A stretch of 64,000 nucleotides of DNA from Thiohalomonas denitrificans (GCF_900102855.1 NZ_FMWD01000005.1:107203-171202); one strand, 5' to 3'; counted from the stretch's first letter, positions 6,296 through 15,849 are shown. Made by a program: numbers and translations. The notes: a model not told the origin generated them from the letters alone.

Positions 6296-8994
6296 GAGCG
6301 CATGCCGCCAGTGAGCGAAAATTCAGCTTGAAGCGCAAGCTGATGCTTCAGACTTCCGTCTTTGTGGCAGCCATCATGATGCTGGTGACGGTGCTGGTCG
6401 CCGTCCTGCTCAACGGCTACCTGAGCCGGCAGATGCATGCGACGCTCGAGGACGTCAGCCGCTCGGCACAGATGCTGCTGGAGCAGCGCATCGCCTACCT
6501 GGTAGAGAATACCGGACGGCTCGCAGGCAGCCAGCTGGTCATCAACGGCCTGCTCGACCCCCAGGGGCGCCAGACCTACCTGCCGGAACTGGCGAAAAAT
6601 TTTGCCGCCGGGGGCGACGTCGCCGCCTTCTCACTGGTCGACTTCGACGGCCGGCCGATCTACCAGAGACAGAGCGAACTGCGCGAGTACAACCGTTCCA
6701 CCGAACTCCGTGGGGCGCTCGCCATGGGTCAGCTCACCCTGTTCATCCGTCCTTCAGAAGAGCGCCTGATAGTCGCCGCGCCCGTCGAGTACTACGCCAC
6801 CACCCAGGGCGCACTGGTGGTCGAATTCGATCTCGACGCCATCAGCCAGCGCAGCCGGCTGTACCAGAGCGAGGGCTATTACAAGCTGCTGGTCGGCGGA
6901 GAGGAGGTCGTCTCCCACCGCCACTCCCCAGACGAACGCTATATCAGCCAGCGCGTAAGCGCCGACAGCCGCACACCACTGCTCAACACTCTTGGGCTTG
7001 AGGTTGAAGTCGGGTTTCCCGAAAGGATCTATCTGGCGCCGGTATGGGACGCGGTCCAGCGGTTTATCTTGCTGGGTGCGGTGCTGACCCTGGCGGCGGT
7101 TTTCGTCTCCGCCTGGATCGGCAACACCATCGCCCGCCCGATTCTGGCGCTGCACCGCCGCGTGACCGCCGACGAGTCTCCCGAACTTCTCGGGCGCCCC
7201 CTCGGCACCGGAGATGAACTGGAGGAGCTCGCCCAAGGGTTTGCGCACCACGCCGCCGAACTCCAGCGCCAGCAGCAGAGCCTGGAACAGATGGCGCACT
7301 TCGACTCGCTGACGCGACTCCCCAATCGCGTACTGCTGGCCGATCGGATACAGCAGGCACTCGCACGGGCCAAGCGCTCCAATACGCTACTGGCCATCTG
7401 CTATCTCGATCTGGACGGCTTCAAGCCGGTGAACGACAACTACGGCCACGACATTGGTGACCTGCTGCTGGTCAATGTGGCCGAGCGCCTGCACCGTTCG
7501 GTGCGTGGTGCCGACACCGTCGCACGCCTCGGCGGCGACGAGTTCGTACTGCTCTATGGCGATCTGCATCAAGTCGAGGAGGCGGAGCAGGCGCTGGAGC
7601 GCCTCTTGAAGACACTGGCACACCCCTACCGTCTCGGGGCCGAGCGCAAGGTGGAAGTGTCGGCAAGCATCGGCGTCACCCTTTTCCCATACGACAACAG
7701 CGATCCAGACACACTGCTGCGCCATGCCGATCAGGCGATGTATCTGGCCAAGCAGAACGGCCGAAACCGCTACCACCTGTTCGATCCGGAACATGACCGC
7801 GAGGTCCGCACCCGGCGCGAGGCGCTCGGCCGGCTGGAACGGGCGCTGGTCAACGGCGAGTTCGTCCTCCACTACCAGCCGAAGGTGGATATGCGCAGCG
7901 GAACCCTTGTCGGCGCCGAGGCGCTTATCCGCTGGCAGCACCCGGAACGCGGACTGGTTCCGCCCGGCGAGTTCCTGCCGCTACTGGAGAACACCGACCT
8001 TATCGTCAGCATCGACCAATGGGTGCTGGATCAGGCGTTAACCGATCTGGCGGCGTGGCGCACGGCGGGAATCGACCTGACCGTCAGCATCAACATCTCC
8101 GGACGGCACCTGCAGAAATCCGATTTCCGCGCCAATCTCGAAGCGGCATTGATGGCCCACCCCGAGGTGCCGCCGAGTGCGGTGGAATTGGAGATCCTGG
8201 AAACCACCGCCTTTGCCGACATACGCCAGGTCTCCGTCGTGCTCGAGTCATGCCGCAAGCTCGGCGTCAGTTTCGCCCTGGATGATTTCGGCACCGGCTA
8301 CGCGTCGCTGGGTTACCTGAAAAAGCTGCCGGCCCAGACCCTCAAGATCGATCAGTCCTTCGTGCGGGACATGCTCACCGACAGCCAGGACCTGGCGATC
8401 GTCGAGGGTATCATCGGCCTCTCCCGCGCCTTCCACCGGCAGGTTATCGCCGAAGGGGTGGAAACCGAAGAACACGGTGCCGCACTACTCCAGCTCGGTT
8501 GTGATCTCGGGCAGGGCTACGGCATCGCCCGTCCGATGCCGGGCTCGGATTTTCCCTCCTGGTTCGAGGATTATCGCGCCCGCCCCTTCAGCACCGCGAG
8601 CACTCCGCCCCTCGGGCATGCACTCTCGCCGGTGACGGCCGAATTCGAACACCGGCGCTGGGTCCGGGAGCTGATCGCCTGGCTCGAGGAGGAGAAAGGC
8701 ACCCGCCCCCTGCCCGCCCTGGACGAACACGCGTGTTACGTTGGCCGCTGGCTTGCACAGCAGCGCGGGACAACCCTCGGCAACCGCCCTGAACTCAAGC
8801 AGCTCGACGCGATCCACCACGAATTCCATGCACTGGCGGTGGAGCTGTCGCAATCACACCACAGCAGCCGCAGAAATCTGCAGAAATACCGCGCCGCCCT
8901 CCTTCGCCTCCGCGACCGGCTGGTGACACAGCTCCGCAGCCTGCCATCGAAACCCGAAACGGAGATAACCTCAGTCACACCACGGAAAACGTGA
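6292..8994 (+). CDS. Membrane GGDEF-EAL c-di-GMP protein with C-terminal CZB domain
   Basis: A 900-residue receptor. A transmembrane helix (about 21-43), a periplasmic sensor of about 210 residues and a second helix (about 257-278) precede a HAMP-like linker. The diguanylate cyclase domain has an intact GGDEF (414-418) and an RGAD inhibitory site five residues before it (405-408). The phosphodiesterase domain has EAL (543-545) and DDFGTGYASLG (664-674). The last 110 residues match the CZB zinc-binding pattern: His787, Cys815 in CYVGRW, His842/843 and His846. Known CZB domains, as in DgcZ, sense zinc or HOCl. It overlaps the double binding protein by 4 nt, pointing to periplasmic ligand input plus cytoplasmic zinc or redox input. 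Which catalytic activity dominates cannot be told. Confidence 0.88.
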   Translation: MRAHAASERKFSLKRKLMLQTSVFVAAIMMLVTVLVAVLLNGYLSRQMHATLEDVSRSAQMLLEQRIAYLVENTGRLAGSQLVINGLLDPQGRQTYLPELAKNFAAGGDVAAFSLVDFDGRPIYQRQSELREYNRSTELRGALAMGQLTLFIRPSEERLIVAAPVEYYATTQGALVVEFDLDAISQRSRLYQSEGYYKLLVGGEEVVSHRHSPDERYISQRVSADSRTPLLNTLGLEVEVGFPERIYLAPVWDAVQRFILLGAVLTLAAVFVSAWIGNTIARPILALHRRVTADESPELLGRPLGTGDELEELAQGFAHHAAELQRQQQSLEQMAHFDSLTRLPNRVLLADRIQQALARAKRSNTLLAICYLDLDGFKPVNDNYGHDIGDLLLVNVAERLHRSVRGADTVARLGGDEFVLLYGDLHQVEEAEQALERLLKTLAHPYRLGAERKVEVSASIGVTLFPYDNSDPDTLLRHADQAMYLAKQNGRNRYHLFDPEHDREVRTRREALGRLERALVNGEFVLHYQPKVDMRSGTLVGAEALIRWQHPERGLVPPGEFLPLLENTDLIVSIDQWVLDQALTDLAAWRTAGIDLTVSINISGRHLQKSDFRANLEAALMAHPEVPPSAVELEILETTAFADIRQVSVVLESCRKLGVSFALDDFGTGYASLGYLKKLPAQTLKIDQSFVRDMLTDSQDLAIVEGIIGLSRAFHRQVIAEGVETEEHGAALLQLGCDLGQGYGIARPMPGSDFPSWFEDYRARPFSTASTPPLGHALSPVTAEFEHRRWVRELIAWLEEEKGTRPLPALDEHACYVGRWLAQQRGTTLGNRPELKQLDAIHHEFHALAVELSQSHHSSRRNLQKYRAALLRLRDRLVTQLRSLPSKPETEITSVTPRKT

Positions 8995-9327
8995 TCACAT
9001 ATTTCTGGCTATTCACCTGACCATCTCCCTTGGCATCACGATCCCGAGTTCCCGCAGTTCCGCTGAAGCGCCAGAATCGAAGCTACGCCTCTATGCCGGA
9101 CACCGCCGATCCAGTCAGCAGGCTCCCGATGGACTCGTCCCGGGGATAGTTGTGGCCCCCGGTTTTGATGTTTTTTTATCAGTTTCGACACCTTCACAAT
9201 GGTTCGCTTGTACTCGTCTTCTCGATCCACCGGGCTGCTGCGGCACACACAACTATCCTGACACAAGGGGCCGAACCCCAGCCGCCGCCCCCAGGCAAGA
9301 GGGCGGCAGTTCTTCGATAAGACCGGG
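8995..9327. other. Intergenic region, probably decayed sequence
   Basis: No convincing gene is seen. Fragments such as CAGGATAGTTGTG and a T-run near 9170 look like remnants of mobile or repeated sequence. Short leftward frames lack ribosome sites and recognisable domains. Confidence 0.4.
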
Positions 9328-9714
9328 TTAAGAGTGGAGCTTGCGATTGATGTGATCGAGCACGGGGGTATGCTCGTGTTGAGGGCTGAACAGGACGAAT
9401 TCGGCATCCTGCGTCGCCTTGACCGTGTGGCCCGGCGGCCAGTAGAACAGGTCTCCCGAGCCCACCGCCTCCTCACTGCCATCCTGATAGCGCACCGTCA
9501 GCTCACCCTTGATCAAATAGCCCCAGTGGGGCGCTTGGCAAAGGTCACCCTCGAGCCCCTGAAGCAGCTCGGAAATGTCCGTTCCCTGGGCCAGAGTAAA
9601 GTGTTCGCCGCCGATCTTCCCGTACCCGCTCGCATCACCAAAGTCAGTTTGCTGGCGGGCCATTGCACCGGGAACATCGATCTTCACCGGCATTTCGCTC
9701 TTCGGAATCCTCAT
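9328..9714 (-). CDS. Cupin domain protein
   Basis: A 128-residue single-domain cupin. The core HWGYLIKGELTVRYQDGSE and GDLFYWPPGHTVKATQDAEFVLFSP correspond to the two cupin motifs; only some of the usual metal-binding His/Glu residues are present. The start was moved to the internal ATG at 9714, which is preceded by AAGGAAGG; a longer reading adds 36 residues without cupin character. Proteins of this type are often small regulators of metabolism or ligand-binding proteins, and the substrate cannot be inferred. It stands alone, reading leftward. Confidence 0.75.
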   Translation of the reverse strand: MRIPKSEMPVKIDVPGAMARQQTDFGDASGYGKIGGEHFTLAQGTDISELLQGLEGDLCQAPHWGYLIKGELTVRYQDGSEEAVGSGDLFYWPPGHTVKATQDAEFVLFSPQHEHTPVLDHINRKLHS

Positions 9715-9902
9715 GATCGGTTCCTTCCTTGTCAGCTTCCCTTCCGGGCACGTCCCACGTGCGCTCCAGGACGTGTTCACCAACGATCTTAGCGCACAAG
9801 CGAGAAAGCCCAGCGTCTTCACCGGGCCCCTTGCAAACGTCCGCTCTTCCTCATCCCTTCCTCATCCCTTCCTCGTCCTGGCGTCGTCGGCAACCGATTG
9901 CA

Positions 9903-9995
9903 TCACAGCATCTTGTTCGCCTTTTCTGCCTTGGCAGCCTTCTTCTCCTTAGGATTCTGCGCGGGCTTCTTCTTAGTCTCTTTCTTGCGATCCAT
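9903..9995 (-). CDS. Tiny Lys/Ala-rich basic protein
   Basis: A 30-residue highly basic peptide, rich in Lys and Ala throughout (begins MDRKKETKKKPAQ), with AAAGG just upstream of the ATG. Very short basic proteins like this recur in gammaproteobacterial annotations as hypothetical proteins, and nucleic-acid binding is only a guess. A longer reading to 10103 would run through the dispersed 86-bp repeat and is less likely. Confidence 0.5.
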   Translation of the reverse strand: MDRKKETKKKPAQNPKEKKAAKAEKANKML

Positions 9996-10024
9996 ACCTT
10001 TACTCACGGCTGCTTGCCTCTTTT

Positions 10025-10110
10025 GATGGTTCGGAAGGGATGTTTCTGTCGCGCCCAGTGTAGCGGTATCCGTGACCACGCTATACGGCCACGGGACAAA
10101 CAAACAGGTT
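10025..10110 (+). repeat. 86-bp repeat, copy 1 (left of exporter operon)
   Basis: Positions 10025-10110 match 15528-15613 at 83 of 86 bases in the same orientation (for example GTGTAGCGGTATCCGTGACC in both). The pair brackets the ABC exporter operon. No gene or known repeat family was recognised. Confidence 0.9.
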
Positions 10111-10332
10111 AATTGCCGGTTGGTGCATCATCGGTCCCGCTGGGGATACGATTTTAGGCTAAAAATGGGGGGTTAAGGCCCAAGTACGGCCATTTTCGAG
10201 TTAATAAACCTTTATTTTCAATCCGTTACTGTGGTCAGACCCCGCACAAGGGAGAGCCGCCAGGCTTCCGGCGGCGGGCGACCGGCGCGTACGAATGAAG
10301 GCCGATGGCCTTCCCGGAGGCCTCTGACCACC
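10111..10332. other. Structured 3' region of the exporter operon
   Basis: Holds hairpins GCCGCC-aggcttcc-GGCGGC (10256-10275) and AAGGCC-gat-GGCCTT (10298-10312), enclosed by the inverted pair GTGGTCAGA (10231-10239)/TCTGACCAC (10323-10331). These follow the leftward permease stop and may end or stabilise its transcript. No U-tract was seen. Confidence 0.4.
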
Positions 10333-11463
10333 TCAACCGCTCAGGCTCATCGAGCGGCGGAAGAGGACAAGGCTGGCCGCGAAGAAGGCGGCCCCCAGCC
10401 CCGCCATTAACATGAGTTCGAGCCAGACCGATTCGACGCCCGCGCCGCGGAACGCCACCGCCTTGGCGAAGGCCAGGAAATGGCGCGAGGGCAGCGCCAG
10501 CGTCAGGCGCTGGACCATCTCGGGCTGGCTCTCCACAGCGCCCATGCCCCCCGACAGCATGATCACCGGGATGATTACCATGATCACCAGCAACGCGAAC
10601 TGCGCCATGCTGCGCGCCATGGTACCCAGAAACATGCCGATCGCAGCGGCCGCCCACAGATAAACCGCCGCACCTGCGACCAGCAGCGGTACCGACCCGG
10701 CCACCGGTACCTGCAACACCCCCTGCACCACGAAGAGAAGCGAACCGATGAAGGCCGCCAGTACCACCGCCATCGTCGCCAGCACTTTGGACAGCGCCAC
10801 CTCCACCGGGGTCAGCGGCATCACCATCAGATGCTCGATCGTGCCGTGTTCGCGTTCGCGCAGCATTGCCGCGCCGGTCAGCGCGATGGTCAGCAGTGAC
10901 AGCTGGTTGAGCAGCGAGGACACCGCCTTGAACCAGACCGGATTGCCGTTGGGGTTGAAGGCCCGGCGCAGTTCCAGCCGCAGTGGCGGATCGGGCGCAT
11001 CCGGGTTGCCCGACAGGAAGGCACGGGTTTCCGACTGTAGGATGTTGCTGATGTAGTCTGTGCCGAGCTGCGCCTGCGAGACCGCCGTGGCATCGACCTG
11101 AAGTTGCGCTGCGGGCCTCTTGCCGGCAATCACGTCCGCTGTAAAGTCGGGTGGAAAGGATAGAACGAACATGATCCGTCCCGTGTCCATCGCGGCACTC
11201 GCCGAAACGGGGGACATGGCAACCGGCGTCTGGAACCAGGGTGGCGCCAGCGCCGCGGATATCTGCCGGCTAAGGGGGGACTGATCTTCGTCCACGATGG
11301 CGATGGCGGCGTTGCGCACTGTGTCCCCTGCCCCGCTGGCCTCCAGCATCACGGCGACGACGAAGGACCACAGGATCAGGACCACCATCACCGGATCACC
11401 AAGCACGCTTTTCAGCTCCTTACCGAAGAGCCAGAAGATGTTGACCAGGCGATGCATGATCAC
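10333..11463 (-). CDS. ABC-2 type permease (YhhJ-like)
   Basis: A 376-residue integral membrane protein of the ABC-2 family: one N-terminal membrane helix (VMVVLILWSFVVAVML, about 25-40), a large periplasmic domain (about 45-180) and five C-terminal helices, with the signature REREHGTIEHLMVMPLTPVEV near 200. It is probably the second membrane half of the exporter formed with the fused ATPase-permease upstream. The GTG start at 11463 overlaps that gene's stop (GTGA); an ATG two codons later (11457) is equally possible. Gene order matches E. coli yhiI-rbbA-yhhJ. Confidence 0.88.
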   Translation of the reverse strand: MIMHRLVNIFWLFGKELKSVLGDPVMVVLILWSFVVAVMLEASGAGDTVRNAAIAIVDEDQSPLSRQISAALAPPWFQTPVAMSPVSASAAMDTGRIMFVLSFPPDFTADVIAGKRPAAQLQVDATAVSQAQLGTDYISNILQSETRAFLSGNPDAPDPPLRLELRRAFNPNGNPVWFKAVSSLLNQLSLLTIALTGAAMLREREHGTIEHLMVMPLTPVEVALSKVLATMAVVLAAFIGSLLFVVQGVLQVPVAGSVPLLVAGAAVYLWAAAAIGMFLGTMARSMAQFALLVIMVIIPVIMLSGGMGAVESQPEMVQRLTLALPSRHFLAFAKAVAFRGAGVESVWLELMLMAGLGAAFFAASLVLFRRSMSLSG

Positions 11464-14225
11464 CGCTCCTGCTTGCGCAGTGCGAGGATGGCCAGGCCGG
11501 TGAAGATCGGCCCGAAGGCCGCCAGCCGTATCAGCGCTCCGCTCAGATCGGCCAGTCCCAGCCCTTTGGTAAAACTGCCTACGCTGATCGCCATATACCA
11601 GGTCGTGGGCCAGAAAGTGCCCAGCAGCCGCGCCGGGCCTTGAAGCGAGGAGACCGGCTCCATCATGCCGGAGAACTGCAGGGTGGGCATTACCGACAGG
11701 ATGGTGCTGGCAAAGACCGCGGTGACCTGGGTCGCCGTCATCATCGACACGACCAGGCCAAAACCGGTTGCCGCCACCGCATAGATCAACGCCGCCAGCG
11801 CCAGCACCAGCGGGTCACCGCGCAACGGCACGCCCAGCACCAGTACCACCAGCGCGGTCAGGATGGCGAAATTCAACAGGGTGATGGCGATATAGACCAG
11901 CTGCTTGCCGATCAGAAACTCGGCCCGCCCGGTGGGGGTGACGTAGAAATTGGTGATCGTGCCGATCTCCTTCTCGCGCGCCACGCTGACCGCCATCAGG
12001 ATCGCCGGAAACAGCAGCAACAGCAGCGGCGGGATCGAGGGGCCGATGGCAGGCAGGCTGGCCATCGCCGGGTTGTAGCGGAACCGCGGCTCCAACTCGA
12101 CCGGTGCGGCGGGCCCTGCAGTTTCGGACTGTGCGAGCATATCGAGCGCGGGCGCTGCGCCGGCACCCTCGGCCAGCACATGGGCGTGGGCACCCGCGAC
12201 GTAGCTTTCGATGGTGCCTGCGCGAACGGTATCGGCCCCGTCGATCATCGCCGCCACCTCGGTCCCGGTGCCGCGCCGCAGATCGACGCCGAAGCCGGGG
12301 GGGATCTGCAGGGCCAGCGCCAGTTCGCCGCTGGCCAGTCGCCGTTCCAGCCCGTCGGCATCCACAATTGGGACATGACCTTGAAACCAGACTGAATCCT
12401 CGAACGTCGAGAGATAGGCGCGGCTTTCGGGGCTGCGGTCCTGATCAAGTGCGGCGAAGGGGATGTTGCGCACCTCCTGGGAAATGCCAAACGACATGAT
12501 CAGCAGCAATAGCGCGCTGCCCAGAAAGGCGAAGGCCAGCCGCACCGGATCGCGCCGCACCTGCATGGCCTCGCGCGCGGTAAAGGCCAGCAGGCGGCGC
12601 GGACTGAAGCCGGTGACAGTATGCGCCGCGCCCGTCCCCTCGGCCGCGACGGTCAGCCCGTCGCCGGTGGTGGGCTCGGGCGGAATCTCGGCGGAGATGT
12701 AGGCGATGAAGGCCTCTTCCAGCGTCGCGGCGTTGCGCGAATCGGTGATCGCCGCCGGCATGTCGGTGACCAGTACCCGGCCGGCGTGCATCAAGGATAT
12801 GCGATCGCAGCGCAGCGCTTCGTCCATGAAATGCGTCGAGATGAAAATGGTCACGCCATCCTTGCGTGACAGATCCAGCAGGAGCCGCCAGAAGTCATCG
12901 CGCGCCTGCGGATCGACGCCCGATGTCGGCTCGTCGAGAATCAGGATCTCCGGCGCGTGAATCACGGCCACCGCCAGCGACAGCCGCTGGCGCAGCCCCA
13001 GCGGCAAGGCGTCGGCCCGCTGATCGAGGTAGGGGTCGAGGCCGAAGCGCGGCACCAGGTCGGCCATCCGCCGATCCGTCTGCGAGTGGCCGAGATGAAA
13101 CAGCCGTGCGTGCAGCAGCAGGTTTTCGCGCACGCTCAGTTCGCCGTAGAGCGAAAATGCCTGCGACATGAAGCCGACACGGCGACGCGTCCCCAGGTCC
13201 TGCGCATCCACCGGCCGGCCGAAGATCCAGGCCTCGCCCTCCGAGGCGGGCAGGAGCCCGGTCAGCATCTTCATCGTCGTGGTCTTGCCGCAGCCGTTGG
13301 AGCCGAGAAAACCGAAGATCTCGCCCCGCGCGATGTTGAAGCTCACCGCATCCACCGCCGTGAAATCGCCGAAGCGCCGGGTCAGGGCGCGGGCGCGGAT
13401 CGCCGGCTCACTGTCTCCACTGGTCGGGGATGTGTCCGGCTCACGGTTCGATGTGGACTCCGGCGTTTTGCCCGCACTCGGTTGCAGCAATGCAACATAG
13501 GCCTCACCCACCGAGCCGGTCCCGGTCTGCTTCATCAGCTCCCCCGGGCTGCCTTCGGCCAGCATGCGGCCCGCGTTCATGGCCACCAAATGGTCGAAGC
13601 GCGCGGCCTCTTCCATATAGGCGGTGGACACCAGCACGCTCATCCCCGGCCGGCCGGCGCGGATCGCGTCGATCAGGTCCCAGAACTGGCGGCGCGACAG
13701 CGGATCGACCCCGGTGGTGGGTTCGTCCAGTAACAGGAAATCCGGGTCATGGATCAGCGCCGAGCACAGGCCCAGTTTCTGTTTCATGCCGCCCGACAGC
13801 TTGCCCGCCGGCCGGTCGAGGAAGGGGTGTAATCCGGTGGCGCGGGTCAGCCGCTCGATGCGCGCCGTCCGTTCGGCCCGGCCCAGGCCGAAAAGCTTTC
13901 CGAAGAATTCAAGATTCTCGCGCAGGCTTAGATCGTGATAGAGGTTGCGCCCCAGTCCCTGGGGCATATAGGCGATGCGCCCGCCCACGGCGGTACGGTG
14001 GTGCGCATCGGCCATGTCGCCGTCCAGTGTTCGCACCTGGCCCTGTTGGAGTCGCTTGGCCCCCGCTACCAGGCCCATCAGCGTCGACTTGCCGACACCG
14101 TCGGGGCCGATCAAGCCCACCATCCGTCCCGCCGGCAGTGCCAGCGTCAGATCGCGAAGCGCGGCCACCTTGCCATAGCGGTGGCCGACACGCTCAAGAC
14201 GCGCGACGGGCTCTACCTGTGTCAT
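11460..14225 (-). CDS. rbbA: Fused ABC ATPase-ATPase-permease (RbbA/YhiH-like)
   Basis: A 921-residue protein with two nucleotide-binding domains and an ABC-2 membrane domain. NBD1 has Walker A GPDGVGKST (40-48) and signature LSGGMKQ (143-149). NBD2 has Walker A GSNGCGKTT (308-316) and a degenerate signature LPLGLRQRL (407-415). The membrane domain starts near residue 565, with a periplasmic loop and five C-terminal helices. E. coli RbbA with this architecture was reported as ribosome-associated, but here the HlyD and permease neighbours argue for an export pump. The start is fixed by the ATGA overlap with the HlyD gene; a longer reading to 14288 is unlikely. Confidence 0.9.
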   Translation of the reverse strand: MTQVEPVARLERVGHRYGKVAALRDLTLALPAGRMVGLIGPDGVGKSTLMGLVAGAKRLQQGQVRTLDGDMADAHHRTAVGGRIAYMPQGLGRNLYHDLSLRENLEFFGKLFGLGRAERTARIERLTRATGLHPFLDRPAGKLSGGMKQKLGLCSALIHDPDFLLLDEPTTGVDPLSRRQFWDLIDAIRAGRPGMSVLVSTAYMEEAARFDHLVAMNAGRMLAEGSPGELMKQTGTGSVGEAYVALLQPSAGKTPESTSNREPDTSPTSGDSEPAIRARALTRRFGDFTAVDAVSFNIARGEIFGFLGSNGCGKTTTMKMLTGLLPASEGEAWIFGRPVDAQDLGTRRRVGFMSQAFSLYGELSVRENLLLHARLFHLGHSQTDRRMADLVPRFGLDPYLDQRADALPLGLRQRLSLAVAVIHAPEILILDEPTSGVDPQARDDFWRLLLDLSRKDGVTIFISTHFMDEALRCDRISLMHAGRVLVTDMPAAITDSRNAATLEEAFIAYISAEIPPEPTTGDGLTVAAEGTGAAHTVTGFSPRRLLAFTAREAMQVRRDPVRLAFAFLGSALLLLIMSFGISQEVRNIPFAALDQDRSPESRAYLSTFEDSVWFQGHVPIVDADGLERRLASGELALALQIPPGFGVDLRRGTGTEVAAMIDGADTVRAGTIESYVAGAHAHVLAEGAGAAPALDMLAQSETAGPAAPVELEPRFRYNPAMASLPAIGPSIPPLLLLLFPAILMAVSVAREKEIGTITNFYVTPTGRAEFLIGKQLVYIAITLLNFAILTALVVLVLGVPLRGDPLVLALAALIYAVAATGFGLVVSMMTATQVTAVFASTILSVMPTLQFSGMMEPVSSLQGPARLLGTFWPTTWYMAISVGSFTKGLGLADLSGALIRLAAFGPIFTGLAILALRKQER

Positions 14226-15250
14226 GGCTGATCGGTGAGAGGTTTGTCGGGCTCGGCGAGCAGTGGTGGGGTCAACCCCTCCGGCCAATTCGGCAGGCTG
14301 CCATCGTCCCGCGCGAGCCGTACCCAGGCGACGCCGCGCACGCCGGTCTTGACCTGTTCCATCCGCGTTGCGATCAGTTCAGCCGGAATGCTCACGCGGA
14401 CCCGGAACATCAGGCTCTCACGCTCGGTCACGGTTTCCACTTGCTTGGGCGTAAACTGTGCCTGCGGCGAGACGAAGGACACGACAGCGGGCACGGCGGT
14501 GTCGGGCATGATGTCGGGGACGATGCGCGCCTCGTCCCCGATCCTGACGCGAGGAGCCTCGGTGGCGGACAGGAAGAATTCCATGTAGACATCCTCGAGG
14601 CTGACCAGCGTCAGCAATTTGCCGCCGTTGCCCATGATTTCGCCCGGCTGCGCCAGACGATAAAGTACCCGCCCCGCGCCCTGCGCATAAAGCGTGCTGT
14701 CGGCAATGCGTGCAGCGATCTCGGTACGCCCGGCGGCTTCGGCGTCGACGCCGCGCTGCTTGGCCCGCAGGTTCGCCCGGGCAGCGGCCAACGCGGCCTT
14801 GGCGACCTGCGTCTCGGTGCGGCGTATGTCGAGGTCTTGCGGCGAGAGCAAATCACGCGCGCTCAGCGTTTCGGCGCGTGCCTGTTCGCTGCGCGCCAGT
14901 GCCAGTTTCGCCTCGGCCTCAGCCACCTGTGCCGCCGCCATCCCGACCGCCGCCTCGGCGCTGGCCACCGCTGCCTCTGCTTGCATCAACCGGGATTCCA
15001 GTTCGGCGGTGTCCATGACTGCCAGTGCATCGCCGGGCTGCACTCGAGCACCCTCCCGCACCTTGATTTCGGCCACGCGTCCGGCCAGGCGCGGTGAAAC
15101 GTCGATGAGGTCCGCCTCGATCCGGCCATTGCCGCGGGCAAACCCCTCGGGCGGCAGGCCGGAGGGCTTGAACAACACCGTCCATGCACCGAAACCCAGG
15201 AGAGCCAGAAGGACGATAAGTACGATGGAAATGGAGATCTTGCGGGACAT
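14222..15250 (-). CDS. HlyD-family periplasmic adaptor (YhiI/YbhG-like)
   Basis: A 342-residue membrane-fusion protein: N-terminal membrane anchor (ISIVLIVLLALLGFGAWTVL), lipoyl half-motifs (GRVAEIKVREGARVQPGDALAVMD), a long Ala-rich coiled-coil hairpin (about 75-185) and a C-terminal beta-barrel. It links the inner-membrane ABC exporter encoded downstream to an outer-membrane channel, which is not encoded here. The ATG at 15250 is preceded by AAGGAG. It is the first gene of the three-gene operon and overlaps the next by 4 nt. The substrate is unknown; related systems export drugs or lipophilic compounds. Confidence 0.9.
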   Translation of the reverse strand: MSRKISISIVLIVLLALLGFGAWTVLFKPSGLPPEGFARGNGRIEADLIDVSPRLAGRVAEIKVREGARVQPGDALAVMDTAELESRLMQAEAAVASAEAAVGMAAAQVAEAEAKLALARSEQARAETLSARDLLSPQDLDIRRTETQVAKAALAAARANLRAKQRGVDAEAAGRTEIAARIADSTLYAQGAGRVLYRLAQPGEIMGNGGKLLTLVSLEDVYMEFFLSATEAPRVRIGDEARIVPDIMPDTAVPAVVSFVSPQAQFTPKQVETVTERESLMFRVRVSIPAELIATRMEQVKTGVRGVAWVRLARDDGSLPNWPEGLTPPLLAEPDKPLTDQP

Positions 15251-15310
15251 GTATTCTCCTTGCTGGCAAGCTCCTTCTGGCAAGTCAATCTGCCCACGCC
15301 CACAGGGAGC

Positions 15311-15319
15311 ATAATAATA
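15311..15319 (-). promoter_or_regulatory. Possible -10 region of the exporter operon
   Basis: Read leftward, this AT-rich stretch gives TATTAT about 60 nt before the HlyD ATG, in an otherwise GC-rich region. No good -35 box is visible, which would fit activator dependence. Confidence 0.25.
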
Positions 15320-15849
15320 GTAAGCTACGACACTAACCTTAGCTGACAGGAAAAGGTAATGTGGATCCCATTGTCAAGACAAAAAGAGCAAGAGTTTAAG
15401 CTGCGCACCCAATCACATCTGCAGCTGGACGGCGCTGCCAAAAATGGGGAGATTACCGGTCCACGCAGGGCTATTTAACCGTAGCGATAAGAGTGAAGCT
15501 GATAAGTATACTGTCCCCGGAATTGGGGATGGTTCGGAATGGATGTTTCTGTCGCGCCCAGTGTAGCGGTATCCGTGACCACGCAATACGGCCACGGGAT
15601 AAACAAACAGGTTCATTTATCACCAGCACGGGCCAGCTCAGACACCGCCGCCTGGCGCAGGGTTTCCTGAACCCGGTTCGCCCGGCCGATGCGCCCGCCC
15701 GGCTCCTGCGCAACGCCCCGCCATCGACACTGGCAACTCCTATTCGGCATCAATTGCCTTTTGAACGCAGCGGGCCCAAAAGCTGTGGCCTATCCCGCCA
15801 AAGCTCCTTTGGGCGTTATTTTACTCTGACCCAATTATCCTGACCCCAA
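15320..15849. other. Gene-free region with repeats
   Basis: No supported gene. It contains a TATACTGTCCCCGGAATT motif (about 15507-15524), partly repeated near 21028, the second 86-bp repeat, and an imperfect tandem (CTGACCCAATTATC, CTGACCCCAATTATC) at 15825-15860. All look like mobile-element debris. Confidence 0.5.
15528..15613 (+). repeat. 86-bp repeat, copy 2 (right of exporter operon)
   Basis: Direct repeat of 10025-10110 with three mismatches. It lies about 280 nt upstream of the exporter operon's first gene, so the operon and its control region are bracketed by the two copies. Confidence 0.9.

Noticed and set aside
9036-9482. A leftward frame of 148 codons through the cupin gene and beyond
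   Set aside because: It overlaps the better-supported cupin frame, and its unique part has no recognisable motif.
13430-15097. A 555-codon frame antisense to the RbbA-like and HlyD genes
   Set aside because: Low-complexity Arg/Pro/Ala translation typical of GC-rich shadow frames; the opposite strand has complete ABC and HlyD motifs.
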